Origin: Pseudidiomarina taiwanensis
Lineage (GTDB): Bacteria > Pseudomonadota > Gammaproteobacteria > Enterobacterales > Alteromonadaceae
DNA length: 64,000 bases
NCBI RefSeq assembly: GCF_003987435.1
Contig: NZ_PIQG01000005.1
Span: 161,045-225,044, forward strand
Direction: 5' to 3'
This document shows positions 1 to 8,092 of the stretch, one piece after another. Under the pieces are notes generated by a model, which saw nothing but the letters and a program-made list of their open reading frames with translations, had not been told where the DNA came from and made no database searches. The position numbers and the translations under genes were made by a program. Position 1 is the stretch's first letter; each line of letters opens with the position of its first letter.

Positions 1-599
1 TGAATGATCTTGTCGATATTTGTAAAGTGAATGGTGAAATTCGCTTACACGATAAGAATATTTATGACAAAGATGTGGATGTAGCTGAACTACGTCGCCG
101 CATCGGCATGGTGTTCCAGCGTCCGAACCCGTTCCCTAAGTCAATCTACGAAAACGTTGTGTACGGGCTGCGGTTACAAGGTATAAATGACCGCCGTCGT
201 CTCGATGAAATCGTTGAACGCTCACTGAAAGGTGCGGCCTTGTGGGATGAGGTTAAAGATCGCTTGAATGAGAGTGCGTTTGGACTTTCTGGTGGTCAGC
301 AGCAACGTTTGGTGATTGCGCGAGCCATTGCAATTGAGCCGGAAATTCTGCTACTCGATGAACCGACCTCAGCTTTGGATCCGATTTCAACCCTCACCAT
401 TGAAGAGTTGATTACCGAGCTGAAAGAGCAATTTACTGTTGTCATCGTAACCCATAACATGCAGCAAGCAGCTCGAGTCTCTGATCAGACCGCTTTCATG
501 TATATGGGCAAATTGATTGAATACGCCGACACCAACACGCTGTTTACCACCCCGGGTAAAAAGCAAACTGAAGATTACATTACTGGCCGCTACGGTTAA
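1..599 (+). CDS. pstB: Phosphate ABC transporter ATP-binding protein PstB (5' end outside window)
   Basis: ATPase subunit of the high-affinity phosphate importer PstSCAB, acting at the inner membrane. The reading frame is open from base 3, so the N-terminus with the Walker A motif lies to the left of the window. What remains shows the Q-loop ([11 protein letters not shown]), the ABC signature LSGGQQQR, Walker B ([13 protein letters not shown]) and the H-loop (IVTHNMQQA), in the right order and spacing. The [11 protein letters not shown] stretch after the Q-loop is typical of PstB rather than other ABC ATPases. phoU follows after 12 bases, the usual last pair of a pst operon. Expression is normally PhoB-dependent, but the promoter is not in view. 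Confidence 0.97.
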   Translation, partial: NDLVDICKVNGEIRLHDKNIYDKDVDVAELRRRIGMVFQRPNPFPKSIYENVVYGLRLQGINDRRRLDEIVERSLKGAALWDEVKDRLNESAFGLSGGQQQRLVIARAIAIEPEILLLDEPTSALDPISTLTIEELITELKEQFTVVIVTHNMQQAARVSDQTAFMYMGKLIEYADTNTLFTTPGKKQTEDYITGRYG

Positions 600-611
600 G
601 AGGATTAGAGC

Positions 612-1331
612 ATGGACAATATCAATGTCAGCCGCCATATTTCTGGCAAATTTAATGAAGAGCTCGAGGCGGTCCGTAACCAAGTTTTGAATATGGGCGG
701 GCTAGTTGAGCAGCAGCTTCGTGATGCTTTACACGCCATTGAAAAACACGATCAGGAACTTGCCCAACAAGTGCTTGAGCGTGATTACAAAATTAATGCG
801 TTAGAAGTTCAAATCGATGAAGCGTGTGTGCAAATTATTGCTAAGCGTCAACCGGCAGCAAGTGATTTGCGCTTAATTATCTCAATTTTCAAAACCATTG
901 CTGATTTAGAGCGAATTGGGGATGAAATTGAGCGCATTGCTAAGGTCGCACTTGAAAGCTTTAACAACGACCATCAGCAATTTCTAATTAGTCTTGAGAA
1001 TTTGGGGCAACAGGTTTTGTCGATGTTGCATGGCGTCCTTGATGCCTTTGCGCGGATGGATCTCGATGCTGCTTACGATGTCCATCAGATGGATGCGCAG
1101 GCAGATCGTCAGTATGAAGCCGTTACTCGGCAGCTGATGACCTATATGATGGAAGATCCGCGCGGCATTCCAAAAGTGATGAATGTGCTTTGGTCTGCAC
1201 GTTCACTCGAGCGGATTGGCGATCGTTGTCAGAATATCGCGGAGTACATTATTTTCTTTGTTAAAGGCAAAGACGTACGGCACGTTTCACCAGAGTCGAT
1301 GGAACGCACCGTGCGTGGGAAGCGCGACTAA
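612..1331 (+). CDS. phoU: Phosphate signalling protein PhoU
   Basis: PhoU links the Pst transporter to the PhoR/PhoB two-component system and keeps the Pho regulon off when phosphate is plentiful. It is a cytoplasmic, membrane-associated all-helical protein. The 239-residue length is normal. Two three-helix repeats can be seen, each with the metal-cluster motif: ADLERIGDEIERIA in the first and SLERIGDRCQNIAE in the second. The start has a good Shine-Dalgarno (AGAGGA) and lies 12 bases after pstB, so the two are surely cotranscribed. Its stop is only 3 bases from the stop of convergent serA, leaving no room for a separate terminator. Confidence 0.97.
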   Translation: MDNINVSRHISGKFNEELEAVRNQVLNMGGLVEQQLRDALHAIEKHDQELAQQVLERDYKINALEVQIDEACVQIIAKRQPAASDLRLIISIFKTIADLERIGDEIERIAKVALESFNNDHQQFLISLENLGQQVLSMLHGVLDAFARMDLDAAYDVHQMDAQADRQYEAVTRQLMTYMMEDPRGIPKVMNVLWSARSLERIGDRCQNIAEYIIFFVKGKDVRHVSPESMERTVRGKRD

Positions 1332-1334
1332 CGC

Positions 1335-2576
1335 TTAATACAAGACCCGGGCGCGAATTGTGCCCGGAATTGTTCTGAGTTGAGCGAGCAATTCATCTGC
1401 TTGCTCACCTTGATCTTGCACTTCAATATCAATCACCACATAACCTACTTTCGAGTCGGTCTGTAGATACTGTCCGGCAACGTTAAGATGTGCATCTGCC
1501 ATAATTTGGTTAATTTGGGTCAACATCCCTGGCCGGTTTTCGTGAATATGCAGTAAGCGTCGCGTGCCGGCATGCGATGGCAGCGAGACTTCAGGGAAGT
1601 TCACCGCTGAAAGGGTTGAGCCGTTATCAGAGTAATGGACTAACTTACCCGCAACTTCGACGCCAATGTTGGCTTGTGCCTCTTGGGTCGAGCCACCGAT
1701 ATGAGGGGTTAAGATACAGCTGTCAATGCCACGCAACGGCGACAGAAACTCTTCGTTGTTGCTCTTCGGCTCGAGCGGGAAGACGTCAATCGCTGCACCC
1801 GCCAAATGTTCTGATTTAAGCGCGCTCGCCAGTGCCTCAATATCGACAACGGTGCCGCGCGAAGCGTTAATAAGAACACTTCCTGGTTTCATGACAGCTA
1901 ATTCGCTCGCGCTGATCATCCATTGTGTTTGTGGTGTCTCAGGTACGTGTAAGGTGACCACATCTGCACTTTGTAGGAGCTCGTTGAGGCTACGAACTTG
2001 GAGGGCGTTGCCTAAACTTAGCTTGGTCTCAATATCATAGTAACGAACCTGCATGCCAAGTTGCTCGGCCAAGATACTCAGTTGTGAGCCAATATGGCCA
2101 TAGCCAATAATGCCGAGAATTTTGCCGCGGGCCTCATAGGATCCGGCTGCAGATTTTTGCCAATCACCGCGATGACAACCAGCGCTGCGCTCCGGAATGC
2201 GGCGCAGTAACATGATAATTTCTGCAAGAACTAACTCGGCAACACTACGGGTATTCGAGAAGGGCGCGTTAAAGACGACCACACCATGTCGCTTCGCCGC
2301 TTCTAAATCAACCTGGTTGGTACCGATACAGAAGCAGCCAACTGCTGCCAGCTTCTGTGCTGCAGCAAAAACTTTCTCTGTGAGCTGGGTACGTGAACGA
2401 ATCCCAAGAAAGTGAACATCTTGGATGCGCTCACATAATTCCTCTTCGCTCAGAGAGGTTTTTAACCACTCAATAGACACATAGCCATGCTGTTTAAATA
2501 CTTCAACAGCACTGTCGTGGACACCTTCAAGTAACAGTACTTTAATTTTATCTTTTGCCAGTGATACAGCCGCCAT
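1335..2576 (-). CDS. serA: D-3-phosphoglycerate dehydrogenase SerA
   Basis: First step of serine synthesis: oxidises 3-phosphoglycerate to 3-phosphohydroxypyruvate with NAD+. The 413 residues match the short E. coli type (about 410). The NAD-binding loop GIIGYGHIGSQ, the catalytic arginine in NASRGTVVD, the glutamate in the IDVFPLEP region and the histidine in TPHIGGST are present. The C-terminal 75 residues form an ACT domain (HENRPGMLTQINQIM), which in this family binds serine for feedback inhibition. The start has a strong AGGGGG Shine-Dalgarno. The gene follows rpiA by 11 bases on the same strand; a serA-rpiA neighbourhood is also found in E. coli. Confidence 0.97.
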   Translation of the reverse strand: MAAVSLAKDKIKVLLLEGVHDSAVEVFKQHGYVSIEWLKTSLSEEELCERIQDVHFLGIRSRTQLTEKVFAAAQKLAAVGCFCIGTNQVDLEAAKRHGVVVFNAPFSNTRSVAELVLAEIIMLLRRIPERSAGCHRGDWQKSAAGSYEARGKILGIIGYGHIGSQLSILAEQLGMQVRYYDIETKLSLGNALQVRSLNELLQSADVVTLHVPETPQTQWMISASELAVMKPGSVLINASRGTVVDIEALASALKSEHLAGAAIDVFPLEPKSNNEEFLSPLRGIDSCILTPHIGGSTQEAQANIGVEVAGKLVHYSDNGSTLSAVNFPEVSLPSHAGTRRLLHIHENRPGMLTQINQIMADAHLNVAGQYLQTDSKVGYVVIDIEVQDQGEQADELLAQLRTIPGTIRARVLY

Positions 2577-2587
2577 TTCACTTCCCC

Positions 2588-3253
2588 CTAAAGAGTTAAC
2601 TCTTGCACACCTTGGGCAGTTGCGATCAAGGCAACGTCCGCATTCCGCGCGGCGAATAGGCCATTAGTCACAACCCCAACAATATTGTTTAGCTGGCGCT
2701 CGAGCTCAATCGGATCAAGGATATCGAAATTATGAACATCAAGGATAAGATTGCCATTATCGGTGACAAAACCTTGGCGCCATTCAGGATCGCCGCCAAG
2801 TTTGACGATTTCACGGGCAACATATGAGCGTGCCATCGGAATCACCTCAACTGGAATAGGAAATCCTCCGAGGCGACCGACTTGTTTGCTCTCATCGGCG
2901 ATACAAATAAATTTATCAGCAACTGCGGCAATGATTTTTTCACGGGTCAAAGCGCCGCCGCCGCCCTTGGTCATGTGGAAATGCTTATCGATTTCGTCGG
3001 CACCATCAATGTAAACAGGGAGGTCACGAACATTATTCAGTTCAATCACCTCGATACCGTGCTGTTTTAGTCGTACTGTGGAGGCTTCTGAACTCGAGAC
3101 CGCAGCTTCAATATCCTGTTTCATTGTTGCTAAAGCATCGATGAAATAATTGACGGTGGAGCCTGTACCCACCCCGACGACAGTGCCGGGCTGGACGAAT
3201 TTGAGGGCTGCCTGAGCCGCTTCTTGTTTGAGTTTATCTTGTGCAGACGACAT
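2588..3253 (-). CDS. rpiA: Ribose-5-phosphate isomerase A
   Basis: Interconverts ribose 5-phosphate and ribulose 5-phosphate in the non-oxidative pentose phosphate pathway; cytoplasmic homodimer. Length (221 residues) is normal. The phosphate-binding GTGSTVNYF loop, the substrate-binding DGADEID motif and [11 protein letters not shown], which carries the catalytic region of RpiA, are all intact. It lies 63 bases downstream of fau and 11 bases upstream of serA on the minus strand, so a fau-rpiA-serA transcript is plausible. No terminator is visible between fau and rpiA. Confidence 0.97.
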   Translation of the reverse strand: MSSAQDKLKQEAAQAALKFVQPGTVVGVGTGSTVNYFIDALATMKQDIEAAVSSSEASTVRLKQHGIEVIELNNVRDLPVYIDGADEIDKHFHMTKGGGGALTREKIIAAVADKFICIADESKQVGRLGGFPIPVEVIPMARSYVAREIVKLGGDPEWRQGFVTDNGNLILDVHNFDILDPIELERQLNNIVGVVTNGLFAARNADVALIATAQGVQELTL

Positions 3254-3316
3254 TAACTTTGGCCATGTTCATGAAGTGAGAAAGGTTGCGTTCGATTCAC
3301 CTGTGAGTATAGCGAT

Positions 3317-3925
3317 TTAACTGCGAAAATCCCATATTTTTGCAGGAGTAATCACCATGTTTAAGGGGACATCCCAAGGTTCTGTTGGAAGCTGCTCAAG
3401 CTGTTGACAATCGAAAGCCAAGCCGATGGTCAGTAACTTCGGGTAGCGACCAGCACGGTGCGCCGCCAGCGTTCGATCATAAAAGCCACCACCCATCCCC
3501 ATCCGGTTACCCTGCTGGTCAAAGCCAACTAAGGGAACCAATAAGATATCGAGATGATCGAGTGGGATGATATCAGGACTCGCTAATCTCGGCTCCGGGA
3601 TTCCGAACGAATTGGCGTGCCATATCGTCTTTTCGGTAACCTGCAAAAAGAGTAAGTGGTTGCTTACAACTGGATGCAAACGCGGCAGGGCGAGCTGTTT
3701 TTCGCGTTGTAAATGTTGGTTTAATTCGGCGGTGGGTAATTCAGCGCGGACACTATGATAGCTGCCAATCGTTTGTGCTTGTTGAAACTCTGTCAGCGCA
3801 TGTAAATGCTCACTTACTTTATGTGCAGCACGTTCACGCTCCGCTTCTGTCAACTGTCCACGGTATGACAAAAGCAATCGCCGTAATTGCTGTCGTTCAG
3901 TTGCACTGCTATGCTCATGCATCAT
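3317..3925 (-). CDS. fau: 5-formyltetrahydrofolate cyclo-ligase (YgfA/Fau)
   Basis: ATP-dependent conversion of 5-formyl-THF to 5,10-methenyl-THF, recycling a folate storage form made by SHMT side reactions; this fits a neighbourhood with glycine cleavage genes. The signature GMGGGFYDRTLA near the C-terminus and the basic N-terminal helix (LRRLLLSYRGQL) identify the family. I place the start at the ATG at 3925 (about 202 residues), with GAG as a weak Shine-Dalgarno upstream. A TTG 24 bases further upstream (3949) is in frame but less likely, and would leave only 14 bases to the divergent amidohydrolase. In E. coli this gene directly follows 6S RNA; here about 1.6 kb of another gene separates them. 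Confidence 0.93.
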   Translation of the reverse strand: MMHEHSSATERQQLRRLLLSYRGQLTEAERERAAHKVSEHLHALTEFQQAQTIGSYHSVRAELPTAELNQHLQREKQLALPRLHPVVSNHLLFLQVTEKTIWHANSFGIPEPRLASPDIIPLDHLDILLVPLVGFDQQGNRMGMGGGFYDRTLAAHRAGRYPKLLTIGLAFDCQQLEQLPTEPWDVPLNMVITPAKIWDFRS

Positions 3926-3963
3926 TTTATTTCTCGAACTAATTATCAACGAGGGCGCTGATT

Positions 3964-5535
3964 ATGTTGACTCACCCACTTAGCAAATGGCTACTAGCTG
4001 GATTGGCTCTTTGGGTCAGTGTAGCAACGATTGCCGCTCCACCGAAAGCCCCATTGCGCAGTGACGAGGGACAAGGTCCGTATGCGCGCCTGATTCTCCG
4101 CGGTGGCACGCTTATCAATGGTGAGGGGGCTCCAGCAGTTGGGCCGGTTGATATTGTGATTGAGAACGATCGAATTGTGAATGTGGTGAGTGTGGGTCAT
4201 CCGGGAGTGCCGATTAAACCGGCAGGACGTCCAGTAGCGCAACCCGGTGATCAAGAACTCGATGTCAGTGGCCATTATATTCTGCCTGGTTTCGTCGATA
4301 TGCATGGTCATATCGGTGGCTCTGCTGACAACATTCCAGCCGAATATGTGCTGAAATTATGGCTTGCTCATGGGATTACTACAGTCCGTGAACCGGGTAG
4401 TTTTAATGGTCTAGGTTGGGTGCAGTGGCATCAACAGCGGGCTGAAGACAACCGTATTGTCTCGCCGCGGATTATTCCTTACGTTGGCTTTGGGATGGGC
4501 AGTGAGGAACCGATATTCACTGCTGAGCAGGCTCGCGACTGGGTGCGCGAAGTCAAACGCAAAGGGGCGGCAGGCATCAAGTTTTTTGGTGCAACACCAC
4601 GGGTTATGGCCGCAGCACTTGATGAAGCCAACAAGCAACAGCTTGGTACCATGATGCATCACGCCCAGCTAAACGTGGTGCGGACCAATGTACTCGATTC
4701 TGCTCGACAGGGCTTAACCACCATGGAGCATTGGTATGGATTGCCCGAGGCGCTATTTGACGGCCAGGTGATCCAAGATTATCCAGCCCACTACAACTAT
4801 AACAATGAACAAGATCGGTTTGCTGAAGCAGGGCGTTTATGGCAACAAGCCGCTAAGCCGGGTAGTGCCAAGTGGAATGCCGTTCGCGATGAATTGATTG
4901 CACTGGATTTTACCATCAACCCAACTTTGACCATCTATGAAGCGAGTCGCGACCTGATGCGTGAACGCCAAGCGATATGGCATCAAGAGTACACTTTGCC
5001 AACATTATGGGATTTCTTTACCCCAAGTCGCTATGCCCATGGGTCATATTGGTTCGATTGGACCACGGATAACGAAATCGCTTGGCGTAAAAACTATCAG
5101 CTATGGATGGCATTCTTGAACGACTATAAAAATCACGGCGGTCGTGTCACTACAGGTTCGGATGCAGGTTATATCTACAAAGTTTACGGATTCGCCTTTA
5201 TTCGCGAACTCGAGTTGTTGCGTGAGGCCGGCTTTAATGCGCTCGAGGTCGTGCAAGCGGCAACGCTGAACGGCGCTGAGGCGCTTGGCTTAGATCATGA
5301 AATTGGCTCAGTGGTGCCGGGCAAAAAGGCCGATTTAGTCATCGTCGCAGAAAACCCGCTGGCGAACTTCAAGGTGCTCTACGGCACAGGGCATTATCGC
5401 CTAAACGAACAAAATCAGCCCTATCGGACTGAGGGAATTCGTTACACCATCAAAGATGGCATTATTTATGATGCCCAACAGTTACTCGAGGATGTTCGCG
5501 CAATCGTGGCGCGCGCAAAGAAAGAAGAAGGGTGA
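3964..5535 (+). CDS. Secreted metal-dependent amidohydrolase
   Basis: 523 residues with an N-terminal signal peptide (hydrophobic segment at residues 9-24, likely cleavage near TIAAP), so probably exported. The amidohydrolase TIM-barrel is clear: small beta domain with RGGTLINGEG, the HxH metal motif in DMHGHIG, a lysine in AGIKFFG that could be carboxylated, later metal or substrate histidines in MMHHAQ and MEHWYG, and an aspartate in GSDAGY. The C-terminal GKKADLVIVAENPL is typical of imidazolonepropionase-like or prolidase-like enzymes. Substrate unknown; peptides or cyclic amides are plausible. A GAGGG Shine-Dalgarno precedes the ATG. The gene lies between fau and the 6S gene on the opposite strand, and its TGA overlaps the 3' end of 6S RNA. 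Probably an insertion into an otherwise conserved neighbourhood. Confidence 0.88.
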   Translation: MLTHPLSKWLLAGLALWVSVATIAAPPKAPLRSDEGQGPYARLILRGGTLINGEGAPAVGPVDIVIENDRIVNVVSVGHPGVPIKPAGRPVAQPGDQELDVSGHYILPGFVDMHGHIGGSADNIPAEYVLKLWLAHGITTVREPGSFNGLGWVQWHQQRAEDNRIVSPRIIPYVGFGMGSEEPIFTAEQARDWVREVKRKGAAGIKFFGATPRVMAAALDEANKQQLGTMMHHAQLNVVRTNVLDSARQGLTTMEHWYGLPEALFDGQVIQDYPAHYNYNNEQDRFAEAGRLWQQAAKPGSAKWNAVRDELIALDFTINPTLTIYEASRDLMRERQAIWHQEYTLPTLWDFFTPSRYAHGSYWFDWTTDNEIAWRKNYQLWMAFLNDYKNHGGRVTTGSDAGYIYKVYGFAFIRELELLREAGFNALEVVQAATLNGAEALGLDHEIGSVVPGKKADLVIVAENPLANFKVLYGTGHYRLNEQNQPYRTEGIRYTIKDGIIYDAQQLLEDVRAIVARAKKEEG

Positions 5536-5717
5536 CCACCCAAAATGCCGCCGCAGTGCTGTTGCCCTTGAACCCTTTGGTTCAAGGCGGGGCGCAAATA
5601 CACGACCGTAGGCTTCTCGATACATGTCGAGCTTGCACAATAGTCGCTCAGTGAACCCCTTATTAAAAAAGCATCGGCTCAGGGACATTAGCGTGCTAGC
5701 AAACATTCCAGGCGATC
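5534..5717 (-). ncRNA. ssrS: 6S RNA
   Basis: 6S RNA binds sigma-70 RNA polymerase as an open-promoter mimic and lowers transcription in stationary phase. Read on the minus strand, the segment contains the conserved GTCCCTGAGCCGAT near the 5' end, GAGAAGCCT in the middle, and CCTTGAACC...GGTTCAAGGG followed by GCGGCGGCAT near the 3' end, all closely matching E. coli ssrS. The two ends form a continuous closing stem: 14 bases starting GATCGCC pair, with some G-U pairs, with the last bases ending GTGGTC. This sets the length at about 184 nt, the usual size; exact ends may differ by a few bases. zapA lies just upstream on the same strand, as in E. coli. The 3' end overlaps the stop codon of the convergent amidohydrolase. 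Confidence 0.96.
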
Positions 5718-5731
5718 ATTGTTACGCGCAG

Positions 5732-6046
5732 CTAGCGTGAAGGGCGCTGCTCCGCAGTTACTTGTTCCAAGGTCTCTTGCAATAACGTTAACTTATCTTC
5801 CAGTTCAGCAATTCGCTGCTGCTGTTGCAGCGCTTGCTGATGGCTCTCGTGGCATAAGTTGAGTGCCGCCATCACCGCAATCTGCTCAGGATGAGTAAGC
5901 TTAGTTGCAGTTCGAATTTGCTCGAGCTTGCCATTTAAGCGATCGGCAGCTTGCTGCAACGCAACTTCTTGGCCAGCAGGGCAGCTGACTTTGTACTGCC
6001 GTTGCATCAAATTGATTTCCATCATTTTTGCATTATTGCTGCTCAT
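5732..6046 (-). CDS. zapA: Cell division protein ZapA
   Basis: ZapA crosslinks FtsZ protofilaments at the division ring. About 104 residues, normal for the family. The N-terminal globular domain has MQRQYKVSCPAGQE and the ADRLNGKLEQIR helix, followed by a C-terminal coiled coil rich in glutamine (roughly residues 65-98). I choose the ATG at 6046 because AAGGA lies 7 bases upstream; a GTG one codon earlier is possible. The gene sits directly before 6S RNA (14 bases) and diverges from ygfB, the arrangement known from E. coli. Confidence 0.94.
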   Translation of the reverse strand: MSSNNAKMMEINLMQRQYKVSCPAGQEVALQQAADRLNGKLEQIRTATKLTHPEQIAVMAALNLCHESHQQALQQQQRIAELEDKLTLLQETLEQVTAEQRPSR

Positions 6047-6175
6047 CACTCGTTCCTTTCAGAGCTCCTCGTTACTGCTCTATTATGCCATGCCTCGACA
6101 GGACTTGTCAGCTAGCTTGCGACTGAAGCAAGTGATAGCATTAGAGCACAAATGCAATAATCATAAGGTTGCTCA

Positions 6176-6763
6176 ATGGTTGATGAAAGTGGCGGTTCAT
6201 TGAATCAATTCAATTACGATCGTTTAAACGAGTATTTCGAACAACAAGATATTCTCGCCAGCGCGGCTGAGATCCACGGGATTCTCTCGGGTATGATAGC
6301 TGGTGGTGCCAGTACTAGCGGTGATGAATGGCTGTTATTAGTCAGTGACCTCATTCATGAGGGACAGTCTTTTAAGCCAGATTGTAAAGAGCGACTAAAA
6401 GAATTAGCTGAAATTATTCGTACCGCGATGCAAGACCCAGATATGGGATATAGCCTATTATTGCCCCATGACAATGTTCCACTGCATGAGCGCCTGCAAG
6501 GACTCGTTGGTTGGGTGCAGTCATTTTTGGTGGGCTTTGGTGTCAATCAAACCAATATGGCGGGTTTATCAGCCGACTTGCGCGAGGCGATTGACGATAT
6601 GGTTGAGATTGCCAAGCTCGATTTTAATGTTGATGACGAAGAAGATGCTGAACGTGCTTATTTTGAAATAGTTGAATATTTGCGCGTATCTGCCTTGCTC
6701 TGCTTTAACGAACTCGGGCAAAAAGGCAAGGGGAAGGGACAGCCCAACAAGGTCTTACATTAA
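6176..6763 (+). CDS. ygfB: UPF0149 family protein YgfB
   Basis: 195 residues of the YgfB/YecA-like UPF0149 family, an acidic helical protein of poorly defined function (in Pseudomonas it is reported to affect AlpA-dependent gene expression). Recognisable features are the conserved AAEIHGILSGMIAGG segment near the N-terminus, GWVQSFLVGFG in the middle and the acidic DVDDEEDAERAYFEIVEYLR towards the end. It diverges from zapA and starts the ygfB-pepP-ubiH-ubiI gene string, with 15 bases to pepP. That order is conserved in enterobacteria and supports the call. No SecA-like zinc tail is seen. Confidence 0.92.
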   Translation: MVDESGGSLNQFNYDRLNEYFEQQDILASAAEIHGILSGMIAGGASTSGDEWLLLVSDLIHEGQSFKPDCKERLKELAEIIRTAMQDPDMGYSLLLPHDNVPLHERLQGLVGWVQSFLVGFGVNQTNMAGLSADLREAIDDMVEIAKLDFNVDDEEDAERAYFEIVEYLRVSALLCFNELGQKGKGKGQPNKVLH

Positions 6764-6778
6764 GGCAAAGAGTAACGC

Positions 6779-8092
6779 ATGAAGATTTATCAGCAGCGTC
6801 GGCAACGGCTTCTCGATTATCTTGCTCAGCAAGCGGAACCTGCGGTAGCGGTGATCGCAAGCGCTGCACTCGTAACGCGCAGTCATGATACCGAATACCC
6901 CTTTCGACAGAACAGTAACTTTTATTACTTAACTGGCTTCAACGAACCCAATGCGCTGCTGATTTTGGCGCCTCACCTTGATCAACCCGTGCAGTTGCTT
7001 TGCCAGCCTAGTGATCCAGCGGCTGAAGTTTGGCATGGTCGGCGGCTCGGGATTGAGGCTGCCAAGCAGGATCTCGGGGTTGATATGGCTGCTTCGATTG
7101 AGCACCAAAACAGCTACCTTAAAGACGCTTTAAGTGGCATCCATACCGTATTTAGCTTGCATCAAGATAACCATTGCCAAAGCTTGCTAAAAACTGTCAG
7201 CGAACAGCTCCGCGCAGAGCAACGTAAACAACGTCTCGTACCTACGCAGTTTCAGGATCTGCATAGCTATTTCGCCGCCGCACGCTTGATTAAAGATGAG
7301 CACGAGCTGGCGCTTATGCGAACCGCAGCGGCAATCAGCGTGGCGGCTCATAAACGAGCGATGACTGTCGCTCAGCCAGGGCGCTATGAATATCAAGTTG
7401 CCGCAACACTGGAATATGAATTTGCGCTCGCTGGGGCGTTACATCCAGCCTATGGAACCATTTGTGGGAGTGGTGAGAATGCTTGCATTTTGCACTACAC
7501 CGAAAACACCAAACAGTTACAAGATGGTGAACTATTACTCATTGATGCGGGTGCAGAATATCAAGGCTATGCCGCTGATATTACGCGCACTTTCCCGGTA
7601 AATGGGCGTTTCACCGGCGAACAGCGCGCCCTTTATGAGGTTGTACTTGCCGCCCAACACGCCGCCCTCGCTGAAGCTAAGGTGGGGAGTGACCTGATAC
7701 AAGCCTATAACGCTGCGGCTCGGGTTATTACTGAAGGCTTAATTGATTTGAAAATTTTGCACGGCAGCTTAGTCGAGCATCTCGAGCGCCAAAGCTATCG
7801 CCGCTTTTTCATCCATGGCCTCGGTCATTGGCTTGGCCTCGACGTACACGATGATTGTACCTATCAAGAGCAGGGTGAGCAGATTAAGTTTGCACCAAAT
7901 ATGGTGCTAACGGTTGAACCGGGTATTTACATTCCTGCCAGTATGACTGATGTAAATGAACGTTGGCATAACATCGGTATTCGAATTGAAGATGACATCG
8001 TGATTACGCCAAGCGGTCATGAGAATCTAACTGCCGATGTCCCGAAAACGGTCGAAGAGATTGAGCAATGGATACAGAACAGTCGCAAGTGA
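6779..8092 (+). CDS. pepP: Xaa-Pro aminopeptidase PepP
   Basis: Cytoplasmic M24B metallopeptidase that removes N-terminal residues preceding proline. 437 residues, as in E. coli (441). The N-terminal creatinase-like domain contains RQNSNFYYLTGFNEP; the catalytic pita-bread domain shows all five metal ligands: two aspartates in LLIDAGAEYQGYAADITR, the histidine in HGLGHWLGLDVHD, and glutamates in LTVEPGIY and IRIEDD. Its end overlaps the predicted ubiH start by 25 bases, so translation of the two is probably coupled. The pepP-ubiH-ubiI order is a conserved proteobacterial operon although the functions are unrelated. Confidence 0.96.
   Translation: MKIYQQRRQRLLDYLAQQAEPAVAVIASAALVTRSHDTEYPFRQNSNFYYLTGFNEPNALLILAPHLDQPVQLLCQPSDPAAEVWHGRRLGIEAAKQDLGVDMAASIEHQNSYLKDALSGIHTVFSLHQDNHCQSLLKTVSEQLRAEQRKQRLVPTQFQDLHSYFAAARLIKDEHELALMRTAAAISVAAHKRAMTVAQPGRYEYQVAATLEYEFALAGALHPAYGTICGSGENACILHYTENTKQLQDGELLLIDAGAEYQGYAADITRTFPVNGRFTGEQRALYEVVLAAQHAALAEAKVGSDLIQAYNAAARVITEGLIDLKILHGSLVEHLERQSYRRFFIHGLGHWLGLDVHDDCTYQEQGEQIKFAPNMVLTVEPGIYIPASMTDVNERWHNIGIRIEDDIVITPSGHENLTADVPKTVEEIEQWIQNSRK

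Noticed and set aside
1577..1819. Open frames on the strand opposite to serA, rpiA, ubiI, gcvP, aceA and speA
   Set aside because: They are antisense shadows of well-supported genes, with arginine/serine-rich composition and no ribosome sites.
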